A program made the translations under genes and the position numbers. Shown here piece after piece: positions 56,001 through 63,737 of a stretch of DNA of 64,000 bases. Under the pieces are notes generated by a model. That model was not told where the DNA came from, searched no databases, and saw only the letters and a list, made by a program, of their open reading frames with translations. Source of the DNA: Campylobacter sp. (lineage in GTDB: Bacteria > Campylobacterota > Campylobacteria > Campylobacterales > Campylobacteraceae); NCBI RefSeq assembly GCF_019423325.1, contig NZ_JAHZBQ010000001.1, positions 186,001-250,000 of the forward strand, written 5' to 3'. Numbering within the stretch: position 1 is the stretch's first letter; each line of letters begins with the position of its first letter.

Positions 56001-57461
56001 AGTGATATGATAAACATCTCTTAATCTACTTATAAACCCTGCTTTCTCTAGTTCGGCTAAGACAGTATTTATTTTGTTTTGCTTGATTTCAAAGTTTGAT
56101 TTTTTAGTACCTCTTTCATCAAATTCTGCAGCTTCGATTAGATCTCGTAGCTTTATCTCCGCGGTATCTTTTTTGTCTTCTAATAGCTCGCGTAGCTTTT
56201 TTAGGACATTGATGATATTTTGTATCGTAATTTGGTTTCGAAGAAGCATATCTTTAGAATATTCGAAGTCTTTAGTATCGTATAAAATTATGCAATCAGC
56301 TTCTTTCGTCTTTTTTTCGTCTCTTGCACCCCGGCCCGATTCTTGCATATATGATTCTAGCGAATCAGATAGCATATAGTGTATTACGGCTCCTATATCG
56401 CCCTTATCTATACCCATACCAAACGCTGTGGTAGCGACTACGATATCGATATTACCTTCTTTAAATTTTGTTAAAATTTTGTTCTTTTTACCTTCGCCTT
56501 CTTCTTCGTCTAATTTTGCGTAAAAAGGTTCGATTTTTAATTTTGAAAATTTTTCACCTAGTTTTTCACTTAGGTCTTTGCAGCCTTCTGCACTAGATGG
56601 AAGATAGATTATCGTAGGGACAATATTTCCTCCGTTCCTTTTCATTAACTCTTTTATTTCATTTACTAAGCATTTAAATTTTTCCGTATCTTTTTCGTCA
56701 TCATTGTTTATCTTTATGGCTTCATATTTTAAATTTTTCCTTTTCGGCGAAGCGATAAATTCTTTTAGATCTAAATCAAGCTCCTTTTTAAAATATTCTT
56801 TGATCTCGCTTATGACCTCTTGTTTAGCGGTAGCGGTAAAGCAAGATACGGCTATTTTGTCTTGATAATCACGCTCCTGTAGTTCTTTTATTGCCTTAGC
56901 AATATAAAAGTAATCATGCCTAAAATCATGTCCCCATGTTGAGATACAATGCGCTTCGTCAATGACGAACCTATCAATATATCGCCTGCTTATGGCATCA
57001 AATACCATTTCTGAGCGCAGTGATTCGGGCGCTATATATAAAATATCGACACTGCCGTCTCTTACTCCTTTTAAAACGACCTGCTTTTCAAGATATGATA
57101 AATCGCCGCTGCTAGCATAAATTTTAAAATTTTTTGAGCATCCTTCCTTTTGTTCGAAATTTTCCACTTGATCTTTCATAAGTGCCTTAAGCGGAGATAT
57201 TACGATCGTAAGTGGTTTATAGATTTTCGCTTTGATAAGTGCGGGGAGTTGAAAAGTATAAGTTTTGCCGGCGCCAGTAGGCAATACGGCTATAAAAGAT
57301 TTACCCCTAAGAGCCGAGTCGACGATCTGCTTTTGTGAAATCTTACTCGAACCGTCCATAGTTTCAAATTCTTTAAATTTTTCTATGCCGAATACATTTT
57401 TAGAGAATTTCAGGATCTTTATTTTTTGTGGATCAAATAGAATGCCTTTTAAAATTCTCAT
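53073..57461 (-). CDS. RecQ-UvrD double helicase, C-terminal part of a frameshifted exonuclease fusion
   Basis: The 1462 residues from the first ATG contain two helicases. The N-terminal RecQ-type unit has Walker A PTGAGKT at 61-67, DEAH at 168-171 followed by CISTWGHDFR, and the arginine finger segment QESGRGARD near 375. A helical linker follows, then an SF1 UvrD-type unit with AGPGSGKTTT near 845, LDEFQDVN near 953 and TTMHKSKGLTFD near 1232. The open frame continues upstream without a start to about 57911, where it meets the exonuclease frame, so this ATG is probably not the real start. The gene is much AT-richer than creD and the receptor beside it, which suggests transfer. Likely role: DNA repair or anti-phage defence (inference). 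It may be inactive if the frameshift is real. Confidence 0.85.
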   Translation of the reverse strand: MRILKGILFDPQKIKILKFSKNVFGIEKFKEFETMDGSSKISQKQIVDSALRGKSFIAVLPTGAGKTYTFQLPALIKAKIYKPLTIVISPLKALMKDQVENFEQKEGCSKNFKIYASSGDLSYLEKQVVLKGVRDGSVDILYIAPESLRSEMVFDAISRRYIDRFVIDEAHCISTWGHDFRHDYFYIAKAIKELQERDYQDKIAVSCFTATAKQEVISEIKEYFKKELDLDLKEFIASPKRKNLKYEAIKINNDDEKDTEKFKCLVNEIKELMKRNGGNIVPTIIYLPSSAEGCKDLSEKLGEKFSKLKIEPFYAKLDEEEGEGKKNKILTKFKEGNIDIVVATTAFGMGIDKGDIGAVIHYMLSDSLESYMQESGRGARDEKKTKEADCIILYDTKDFEYSKDMLLRNQITIQNIINVLKKLRELLEDKKDTAEIKLRDLIEAAEFDERGTKKSNFEIKQNKINTVLAELEKAGFISRLRDVYHITQPDETKYKIDEINGLTNGEKEKAKRIIAYIRERSSIDMQELLDVFGIDGSEDSSNNKKNSIKGFDKLMDKLEQEGILSKGYNDILAYIKKEAKDELRRLIEIENKILESIKSNKNEEVNYSDEDIKIIKTWEYLAKLYEKDLRNSSIKISINEEEESTHKCKVKFPPIYSENKFEESLKRRQEICEFIINFIIDIKTLHDKEEGDVIIFTGVLKKEIKDKISLDKELNKKGVLDDKFFAHYMYFLDKILGDKFVIKKSRLIYYRSLKIKLEKTEDYTDKDYEQLRKYYINKAWSLSYYQQYVKTLAMDKSKAQKMSDDYFLSKAYVELKQKFPQVSLDELDEEQKKVCKNDAQVLIVEAGPGSGKTTTLAYKTAILCLEKGYLQNEILMLTHQNAATDAFKKKLYEIMGFNSIEVSTFHAYARKILKFTNSGPKQNYKDYKEQIQEATKILKDSNRGFTILPKVLILDEFQDVNKILFGFIKVIYKKMIEKDEKSKMIAVGDNCQCINDFKDKNDKADINNFKNLRKFIKSEKILSFQRLSLYKNHRSIKPIVDLANAIRSEIIEKKGYLKISDKNKNITGSLRLIQCENSNYMEDLKDRLRDDKSKSIAILVPSNRIVALISSALIQDNFKVIPSHSSDFSIRHLDEIRYFIDQLRSGVEFDEAKKDTKEKYNSDYIFYKAKEDDSDYSKIGRSLPRSANYDLMIKVIEKFEKEYKGKLDFEKYIKTVGFNDFKDANDKQTILVTTMHKSKGLTFDSVYVITTYNYISSGEKSYGKFKKFLDDENSKERMDQKSFKKKIKYLKRIFYVAMTRAKRHLCIYDEANNFDDNKKNLTKYFQKSDICQLPQQNDGTINKIYITTDYWDVFSSNYLEEKKFYENIIKTKPRAGEIFPFQSYFDNYKNGNKMVDKNFYINGAKISCLTKCGCPKIFKFGKGYSITSAQILYVIRDDEREVDDPKNVYRIIWQITLEKKTD

Positions 57462-57892
57462 TACGTTCGGATATTTTTTTAGTATGATAGATGAGATTGC
57501 AGAATAGTTATCATTAAAAAATATAAATGCTAAGGCAAAGGCAAAAGCAGTAGGATTTTGCTTAAATAATTCATTAAATTTTACCTCGTCGCAGATTGCA
57601 TCGACGCCGTTTTCGGTATTTACGATTTTGTCTTTTAAGCTTAGGTATATATTTATCGAGTTTGGTTTTTTAATGCCTTTATAATTAAAATATCCTTGAA
57701 AATGTTTGTCGTCGTTTAGCAGATAGACGAATGCATCCTTTAAATTTTCAGATAGTCCGTCAAATTTCTCATCAAGTTTTTTGAATAATTTTCTGCATTC
57801 TTCCGCATCCGATACGGGATCGTTTATAATCGTTTTAGTTCGATCGTCGTCTAAATTTAAAGAGTATCGCGATAGACTATCGCTTTCGTAAT

Positions 57893-58249
57893 TTATTTCG
57901 TCAGTTTTCTATATAGCTTTTCTAGTTTATGATCCAAATACGTAGGTTCTAAAAGCATCGAAAGAAATAGCGTGTCGATGATTTTTCTATTTTTAAAAAG
58001 ATTTTCGTCTAATTTAGTCCTGTCAAAATCCACTATATTATGACCACATATACAGTCGATATTGTTTGATTTTAGAATTTCGCATATTTTTTGATCGCGA
58101 TCCTCCTCTTTTTCAAATTTAAATTCCTTCGTAGAGCCTTGTTTATTTGCGCTGCTTGATATTACGATGCCGACTTTGAATACGTTATCTATGTCGCCAT
58201 TGGGAGTGTTGCCATAATATTCCAAATCCATAAACGCTATTTTAGCCAT
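57893..58249 (-). pseudogene. DnaQ-like 3'-5' exonuclease domain, N-terminal part of the split fusion gene
   Basis: 118 residues after a good AAAGGAT site. Exonuclease ligands Asp8 and Glu10 (FMDLEYYG) and the Asp pair in CGHNIVDFD are present, followed by IDTLFLSMLLEPTYLDHKLEKLY. The frame then stops at TAA. Reading one base back, from ACTGACGAA near 57907, gives an open frame that carries NDPVSDAEECRKLF, the expected last catalytic Asp. It runs without a stop into the helicase. One extra A in the AAAA run of AGAAAACTG would restore a single protein of about 1725 residues. This is a real mutation, a sequencing slip, or less likely programmed -1 slippage. Confidence 0.85.
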
Positions 58250-58367
58250 GATTTATCCTTTATGATAAAATTTTGTAATTTTACTTGCTTTGCGTTAATG
58301 GTAGGAAAAATAATATGAATTTTATAAAGCTATTGAACTTTTAGCAATAGATAAAATTATCCAGACT

Positions 58368-58403
58368 CAAAGCCCTAGGAATTTTGAAATTCCAAGGGCT
58401 TTG
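58368..58403. terminator. Strong hairpin between the receptor and the exonuclease-helicase gene
   Basis: CAAAGCCCT pairs with AGGGCTTTG and the inner GGAATTT with AAATTCC, a long stem with one bulge. The T-run AATTTTT follows on the plus strand only. Its place 60 bases past the receptor stop fits termination of the minus-strand receptor transcript. Confidence 0.6.
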
Positions 58404-58463
58404 AATTTTTAAAATTTCGCCGCTTTAGCGTGCAAAATTTCGTACCGTCATCTCGCGTAAGCT

Positions 58464-60528
58464 TTAAAATTTATACGCCACGCTTAGCTTGAAATTTCGT
58501 CCCGGCTCCCAGTCGATAGCGTTTGAATCACCAGTGAAATCGGCGCTGCGCTGCGAGTGCGACGCGTAGGCTTTATCAAAGAGATTGTAAACGCCCGCGT
58601 TGATCTCAAGCCCTTTAAATCGTCCGCCATCCGGAGCGTAGGTGACGTATAGATCGTGAACCGCGTAGCTAGGCACCTTGGTTTTTTCGTCGCTAGCTGC
58701 GGAGGCTACGTTTTTGGAGTCGAAAAAGAGTAAGTTATAGCCCAGCAGTAGATCTGCCGCAGAGATTGCGTACTCGGCATTGAAGGTGTATTTATCGCCA
58801 TAGTCGCGGTAGCCGATGATGTTTGAGCTTAGATAGCCCGAGCCGCTGCGCACGCGGTCTTTATATTCTACGTGCTGGTGGGTGTAGCCCGCAGCAAGGC
58901 TCAAATCATCTAATATTAATCTTGCGAAAAGCTCGACGCCGTCAATGTCCGCACCGCCTGCGTTAGCCCTGCATAAAGTATTTGCTGCGCCTCCCGGGCA
59001 GCCGACGATTCCGCCCGCCGCATTGTTATCTACGATGAGATTTTTATACTCCGTCCTGAAGTACTTCGCAGTTAGGCTTACCGAGGAGTTCTCTCCTAGC
59101 TCGCTTTTGTAGCGACCGCCTATTTCGTAGGCGTTACCCGTAGTAGCTTTTAAATTTTCGTTAGCCATCCAGCTTAGCGGTCTGCCGCGACTAGTACCCG
59201 CAGCCATCATACTCTCCATTACGTCAGGTCCTCTAAATACTCGCGCATAGCTCGCAAACGCTCCAAATCCCGCGCCGATCTCGTAATCAAGCGCTAAAGC
59301 AGGGCTTACTTCGTTGAATTTATATTTGTAGCTAGAGATATTAGCGCCTCTACCGTTGTAAGTCTTTAGCTCGTGCCTTTCGTAGCGCACGCCAGGAGTT
59401 ACCGTAAGCCCGCCGTAGCGCATAGCATCCTCGATATAAAAGCTATAATTATCGACCTTCTCGGGGCGTAGATTGCTGGGCTTGACGTAGTTTTCGGAGC
59501 GGTAGTAATCAAAGCCGTAGCGCAGCGTATGAGCCAGATCGCCCGTTTCAAATTTACTCTTAGCGCCGATTTTGCCGCCTTTGGTCTCGACGCCCCATTT
59601 TACGTTCGTCGAAGTCGATCCGATGCGTTGATGCTTGGTGTAATATCCCGTGATGTCGAGCTCTAGCAGGTCGCTTGGATTATACGTGTATTTGATCGTG
59701 TGTGTATCGCGCTCATATTCGCGGTTATCCAGCTGCCCGTTTAGCCATGAACCGAATTCTGGTCGCAGCGGATAGAGACCTTTATACTGCATATGCTCGG
59801 TAGAGAGCGAAATTTTATGAAAATCCAAAAAGCTATAGCCCGCTTTTAATAAATAATTTATATCGTTGCCGTCGCCGCCCGTAGGCTTGCCGTTGCCCGA
59901 TTTGCCGAAGCCGTATCCGTAGTGCTTAAACGCAGCAAGCATATCTAGGCTATCAAACGCTCTGCCGTAGAGCATCGCACTTTGCGAATAGCCTTCGTTA
60001 TTGCTTGTATAGTCCACTTTGAGCTTGGCGCCGATATCCTGACCGTCCTCAAGCATGTCAGAAGCGTCTACCGTCCTGAAGGCAACTGAGCCGCCCAAGG
60101 CGTCCGAGCCGTTCACGACTGAGCGCGCGCCTACATCGACCTCTACGGCTTTGATAAGATCAGGATCGATTAGTAAATCGGCGTTGTGATGGAAGGTATT
60201 GCCGTTTTGCTTCGCGCCGCGTGATATTTAGACCGCGATCGCTCACGCCGCGCATATAAATTTTTTGATTCATGCCGTTAGTGCCGCCCACATAAACGCC
60301 TGGGATGTCGCGAAATACATCTTTGATGAGTGTAGCGTTGCGGGTGTTGATTTTGATATCATCCACGGTGCTAGGCGTGCTAGAATCGCTAGTAACTTCG
60401 ATTACGCCCAGGCTTTGCGTATTTGAATCTTTGCTTTTGGATACGTCCGTAGCGCTTGATTTCTCGTCTGCTTGTGCGCTTAAGCAAAGAACTGCGCACA
60501 AAGACAAAGCCAGATGAAATTTTTTCAT
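58464..60528 (-). pseudogene. TonB-dependent outer-membrane receptor, frameshifted
   Basis: Two frames form one receptor. The N-terminal frame (60160-60528, 122 codons) has a signal peptide (MKKFHLALSLCAVLCLSAQA) and the plug start INTRNATLIKDVFRDIPGVYVGG. It goes out of frame after RGLNIT and ends at TAG. The second frame, open from about 60219, continues GAKQNGNTFHHNADLLID and then VVNGSDALGGSVAF. It runs to the C-terminal beta strand ending FKLSVAYKF at 58464. At the junction ITR replaces the expected IT-VDGAK, consistent with loss of five bases near 60219. Plug features and context fit haem or iron-complex uptake. The start has AGGAG before it and a Fur-box-like site upstream. Without reading-frame repair no functional porin is made. 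Confidence 0.85.
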
Positions 60529-60538
60529 ACGAAACTCC

Positions 60539-60557
60539 TAAATGATAATGAGATTAA
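60539..60557 (-). promoter_or_regulatory. Fur-box-like operator before the receptor
   Basis: AAATGATAATGAGATT lies 12 bases before the receptor start codon and resembles half of the consensus GATAATGATAATCATTATC. ATGATAAAAT and TTATCATTAAAT words also occur near 60650-60680. Iron control is expected for a receptor facing exbB-exbD-tonB. Confidence 0.6.
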
Positions 60558-60569
60558 AAAATGGCGAAT

Positions 60570-60598
60570 AATATAAAATTAATCATTTATTTTATATT
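60570..60598. promoter_or_regulatory. Perfect palindrome in the divergent iron-uptake promoter region
   Basis: AATATAAAAT and ATTTTATATT form a perfect 10-bp inverted repeat with a 9-bp spacer that contains AATCATTT. It lies midway between the receptor and exbB and could be a regulator site or overlapping -10 boxes. Confidence 0.5.
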
Positions 60599-60801
60599 AA
60601 TTATCAAGAGATTTTAAAATCATTAGAATTTTAGCTCCGAATGCTTTGTTATCATTAAATAAAGCTAAATGATAAAATATAATTTAAATATCGCTCATCA
60701 AAATTTTAGTAAAAATTAAATCTACTTTTGATAAAATCGCTCATTTTTTAGCAAATCGATCTGCTAAATTTATAAAATTTTAAAATTATTAAGGAGAGCT
60801 T

Positions 60802-61230
60802 ATGGGCATTATGGAATTTTTGGCGCATTACGTGGATTACATTATCTTTGCAATCCTCGGATTTATGAGCTTTTTGGTCGTGTGGTTTACTATCGAAAGG
60901 ATGCTTTTTTATTCGAAGGTTAAAGCTAGCAATTACAAAAGCAAAGCGCTTTACGAAGAGGCTCTGACGAGAAATTTAACGACGCTTTATATCGTTTATT
61001 CAAATGCCCCGTATATCGGTCTTTTGGGTACCGTTATCGGCATTATGATTACCTTTTTTGATATGAGTACCGCAAGCGGTATCGATACCAAGGCTATCAT
61101 GCAGGGTCTATCGCTCGCGCTTAAGGCTACCGCCACGGGTCTAGTCGTCGCCGTGCCTACGCTCATCATCTACAACGGTTTCGTCCGTAAAGTTGATGTG
61201 CTTCTAAATCGCTACGATGAGGTTAAATAA
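60802..61230 (+). CDS. exbB: ExbB energy-transducing membrane protein
   Basis: A 142-residue inner-membrane proton-channel subunit that powers TonB. Three membrane helices are visible: residues about 12-32, 65-90 (YIGLLGTVIGIMITFF) and 105-130 (LSLALKATATGLVVAVPTLIIYN). The motifs LLGTVIGI and ATATGLVVA are the ExbB/TolQ signature. AAGGAGAG precedes the ATG. Its stop is directly followed by exbD. It is divergent from the broken receptor across a Fur-type control region. Confidence 0.94.
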   Translation: MGIMEFLAHYVDYIIFAILGFMSFLVVWFTIERMLFYSKVKASNYKSKALYEEALTRNLTTLYIVYSNAPYIGLLGTVIGIMITFFDMSTASGIDTKAIMQGLSLALKATATGLVVAVPTLIIYNGFVRKVDVLLNRYDEVK

Positions 61231-61614
61231 ATGAGCATCCCTAGACGAGACGGGCTAAATATCGTTCCGTTCATCGACATTATGCTGGTGCTGTTAGCGA
61301 TCGTGCTTAGTGTCTCGACTTTCATTGCGCAGGGGCATATCAAGGTAAATCTTCCATCTTCTTCAAGCTCGCAAAATCCGCAAGAGGATAAAAAAGTTAC
61401 CATCAAAGTGGATAGCGAATCTAAAATTTATATAGACGATATTGCAATAAGCGAGGATGAGCTTGAGAAAAAAATTGCCGCACTCGATAAAAACGATCTT
61501 GTCGTATTGAAAAACGATAAAGACTCGAAATTTTCCTCTTTCATTTCGATCATGGATGTCCTAAAAAAGGCGGGCCATGAAAAATTTGCGATCGTGACCG
61601 AAAAAGAGCAATGA
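61231..61614 (+). CDS. exbD: ExbD energy-transducing membrane protein
   Basis: A 127-residue protein with a single N-terminal helix. The segment LNIVPFIDIMLVLLAIVLSVS holds the essential Asp of ExbD/TolR. The remainder is a small periplasmic domain (KVTIKVDSESKIYIDD and so on). It starts directly after exbB and overlaps the tonB start by four bases, so the three proteins are made together. Confidence 0.94.
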   Translation: MSIPRRDGLNIVPFIDIMLVLLAIVLSVSTFIAQGHIKVNLPSSSSSQNPQEDKKVTIKVDSESKIYIDDIAISEDELEKKIAALDKNDLVVLKNDKDSKFSSFISIMDVLKKAGHEKFAIVTEKEQ

Positions 61615-62459
61615 ATAAAGATAGCGCAGTAGGTTTCATCGTATCTTTGGTGCTGCATTGCATCATCGCTGTGGGTGTTTTTGTTCTTTTATCGTCGGCA
61701 CCGAAGCCGCCTAGCATGCCCGATATGATAGCCTTTTCCATCGATAGCATAATGGATGAGGCCAAGCAGGGCGATATCTCGGATGAGCCGAATATCCCGC
61801 CTCCTTCCGATCAGTCCGAACCGGATCCTGAGCCCGAGCCCACTCCGCCCGAGCCCGAGCCCGAACCGGAACCAACTCCGCCTGAGCCAGAGCCAATACC
61901 GGAGCCAGAGCCGATTCCTGAACCGGAGCCTATACCAGAGCCTGTAGTCGAAAAACCAAAACCGGTCGAAAAGCCTAAGCCAAAGCCGGTAGAAAAACCA
62001 AAACCGGTCGAAAAACCTAAGCCGAAAAAAGAGCATAAAGTTCAAAGTAGCGATAGGAATTTAACGGCTAAATTTGACCCGACAAAGCCTATTTCGCTGG
62101 GTAGCGGCGGGGGCGGCGGCTCTAGCGCAGCGGGTGGCGGTAGCGACGCTATAACAAGCCGCGGAGATCCTAGCAATAGCGATGTCGGCAAGAAAATTTT
62201 TGCCATCATTTCTCGCTACGCGCAGTCGCATTATCCAAAAAATGCGCAACGTATGCGTAAAATCGGCGTCGTAGGCGTGCACTTTACCTATACGGCAAGC
62301 GGAGATGTTAAAGGTCTTCGCGTTACGTCTTCCTCGAAAGTCGATTCGCTTGATGAGGGTGCATTAAGCGCAGTCGAGCGCACAAAAGGCAGCTTTCCAA
62401 AGGTCGAGAAAGATATGGAATTTAACTTTAGCATAAAATATACGCTAAATTTTAACTAG
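61611..62459 (+). CDS. tonB: TonB energy transducer
   Basis: A 282-residue protein. The N-terminal membrane helix (VSLVLHCIIAVGVFVLLSSA) is followed by a very long periplasm-spanning Pro-Glu tract (residues about 65-110) and a Pro-Lys tract (about 112-145). A Gly/Ser hinge follows. The C-terminal TonB domain (about 195-282) carries YPKNAQRMRKIGVVGVHFTY and the pattern LDEGALSAVERTKGSFP. The ATG overlaps the exbD stop. The extended PE/PK region is encoded by degenerate hexamer repeats such as GAGCCCGAGCCC and GAACCGGAGCC, and could vary in length. Confidence 0.93.
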   Translation: MNKDSAVGFIVSLVLHCIIAVGVFVLLSSAPKPPSMPDMIAFSIDSIMDEAKQGDISDEPNIPPPSDQSEPDPEPEPTPPEPEPEPEPTPPEPEPIPEPEPIPEPEPIPEPVVEKPKPVEKPKPKPVEKPKPVEKPKPKKEHKVQSSDRNLTAKFDPTKPISLGSGGGGGSSAAGGGSDAITSRGDPSNSDVGKKIFAIISRYAQSHYPKNAQRMRKIGVVGVHFTYTASGDVKGLRVTSSSKVDSLDEGALSAVERTKGSFPKVEKDMEFNFSIKYTLNFN

Positions 62460-62789
62460 CCTTAAAGCTTCTACTAAAAACCCCTGCCTGGGCGGTGAAA
62501 TTTTAAAATTTGCCGCTCTTGCCGCTTTATCTTAGCTCGCAAAATTCCATCTTGGCGAAGTAAAATTTTAAATTCGCCGCTTTTGCCGCATGAGCTTTTA
62601 TAAACGGATTGGCGCCGTGAAATTTAAAATTTAAACGGAGAAAATTATGTCTTTTCAAATTTAGCCAAGCAAGCATCTTAAAGCGTTAAAATTTTAAATT
62701 TAAGCTGCGAAATTGCTAGGAAATTCCACTGATTTTAATGGAATTTTTACTATAATTTCGTATGAAATTTAAAAGATTAAAGGAAATTT
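62460..62789. other. Spacer after tonB with AAATTTTAAA runs and a promoter
   Basis: No gene is seen. The first 250 bases repeat AAATTTTAAA-type cores between GC-rich words, like the other spacers. The end carries the -10 box and ribosome site of the oxidoreductase gene. Confidence 0.6.
62751..62756 (+). promoter_or_regulatory. -10 element of the oxidoreductase gene
   Basis: TTTTTACTATAATTTCG lies about 34 bases before the ATG at 62790, with TTAAAGGAAA as ribosome site. T-rich DNA precedes it. Confidence 0.65.
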
Positions 62790-63737
62790 ATGATAGACGT
62801 TTACGACTTGGCGGTGATCGGCGGCGGTCCTTGCGGCATCGCTTCCGTAGTAGAAGCCAAAAGAAACGGGCTTGCGCATGTACTTCTGCTCGAAAAAGGC
62901 GACAACCACTCTCAAACGATTAGGCAGTTTTACAAAGATAAAAAGCGCGTCGATAAAGAATATAAGGGCTTTGACAGCGAGACGCGCGGCTCTATTTCGT
63001 TTGAAACCGGCACGAAAGAGAGCGTGCTAAATTATTTCGACGAGCTCTTAGATAGCGACGAAATCGATACGAATTTCAAAAGTGAAGTCGAAAAGATCGA
63101 AAAGCACGCAGATGAGTTTTATATCACGACTAGCTCGGCTGGATACCGCGCGCGCAACGTCATCGTCGCAATTGGCAGGATGGGCAAGCCCAATAAGCCC
63201 GCTTATAAAATTCCGCCTTCGATCACGCAACGCGTAAATTTCAATCTTGATAAATGCACGATTAATGAAAAAATTTTAGTCGTTGGAGGCGGTAACTCAG
63301 CTGCGGAATACGCTATAGCGCTATGTAAAACCAATGTCGTGACGCTTTGCTATCGCAAGGCTAAATTTACCCGCCTAAACGAGACGAACGAAAGCGACGT
63401 AATGCGCGAGACCAAATACGGCAACATCATCTTGCGCTTAGGTATCGATATAGAGGCTCTTGAGAATGAAAACGGCAAGGTGCTGGTAAAATTTGATAAT
63501 GGCACCGAGCTCGTATTTGACCGCGTGATATACGCGATCGGCGGCACGAGCCCGATCGATTTTCTTAAAAAATGCGGCATCGCTTACGATGAAAACGGCG
63601 TGCCGATCGTGGATGAAAATCTCCAGACCGCCACTAGTGGGCTTTACGTGGGCGGAGATCTCATCAGCAGAAGCGGCGGATCGATCGTAGTGGCGATAAA
63701 TCACGCCCATACCATCATCAAAAATATCCGCAGATGA
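62790..63737 (+). CDS. FAD/NAD(P)-dependent oxidoreductase, thioredoxin-reductase fold
   Basis: A 315-residue flavoprotein. The FAD-binding loop is AVIGGGPCGIASVVEAK (residues 8-24) and the NAD(P)-binding loop is VVGGGNSAAEYAI near 168-180. The closing FAD motif is GLYVGGDLISRSGGSIVVAINHA. The CxxC pair of thioredoxin reductase is absent, as in YpdA-like and Cj0559-type proteins, so it uses another electron acceptor or acts as a ferredoxin/flavodoxin-type reductase. Its last codons overlap the ATG of the methyltransferase (ATGA). There is no insert. Confidence 0.88.
   Translation: MIDVYDLAVIGGGPCGIASVVEAKRNGLAHVLLLEKGDNHSQTIRQFYKDKKRVDKEYKGFDSETRGSISFETGTKESVLNYFDELLDSDEIDTNFKSEVEKIEKHADEFYITTSSAGYRARNVIVAIGRMGKPNKPAYKIPPSITQRVNFNLDKCTINEKILVVGGGNSAAEYAIALCKTNVVTLCYRKAKFTRLNETNESDVMRETKYGNIILRLGIDIEALENENGKVLVKFDNGTELVFDRVIYAIGGTSPIDFLKKCGIAYDENGVPIVDENLQTATSGLYVGGDLISRSGGSIVVAINHAHTIIKNIRR

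Noticed and set aside
57893..58249. Treating the exonuclease frame as a complete small gene.
   Set aside because: The last catalytic Asp and a continuous open frame lie beyond the stop in the next frame, leading into the helicase.
61800..62045. The repetitive PE/PK tract of tonB as another RAATTY-type insert.
   Set aside because: It lacks RAATTY cores and is the usual periplasm-spanning region of TonB.
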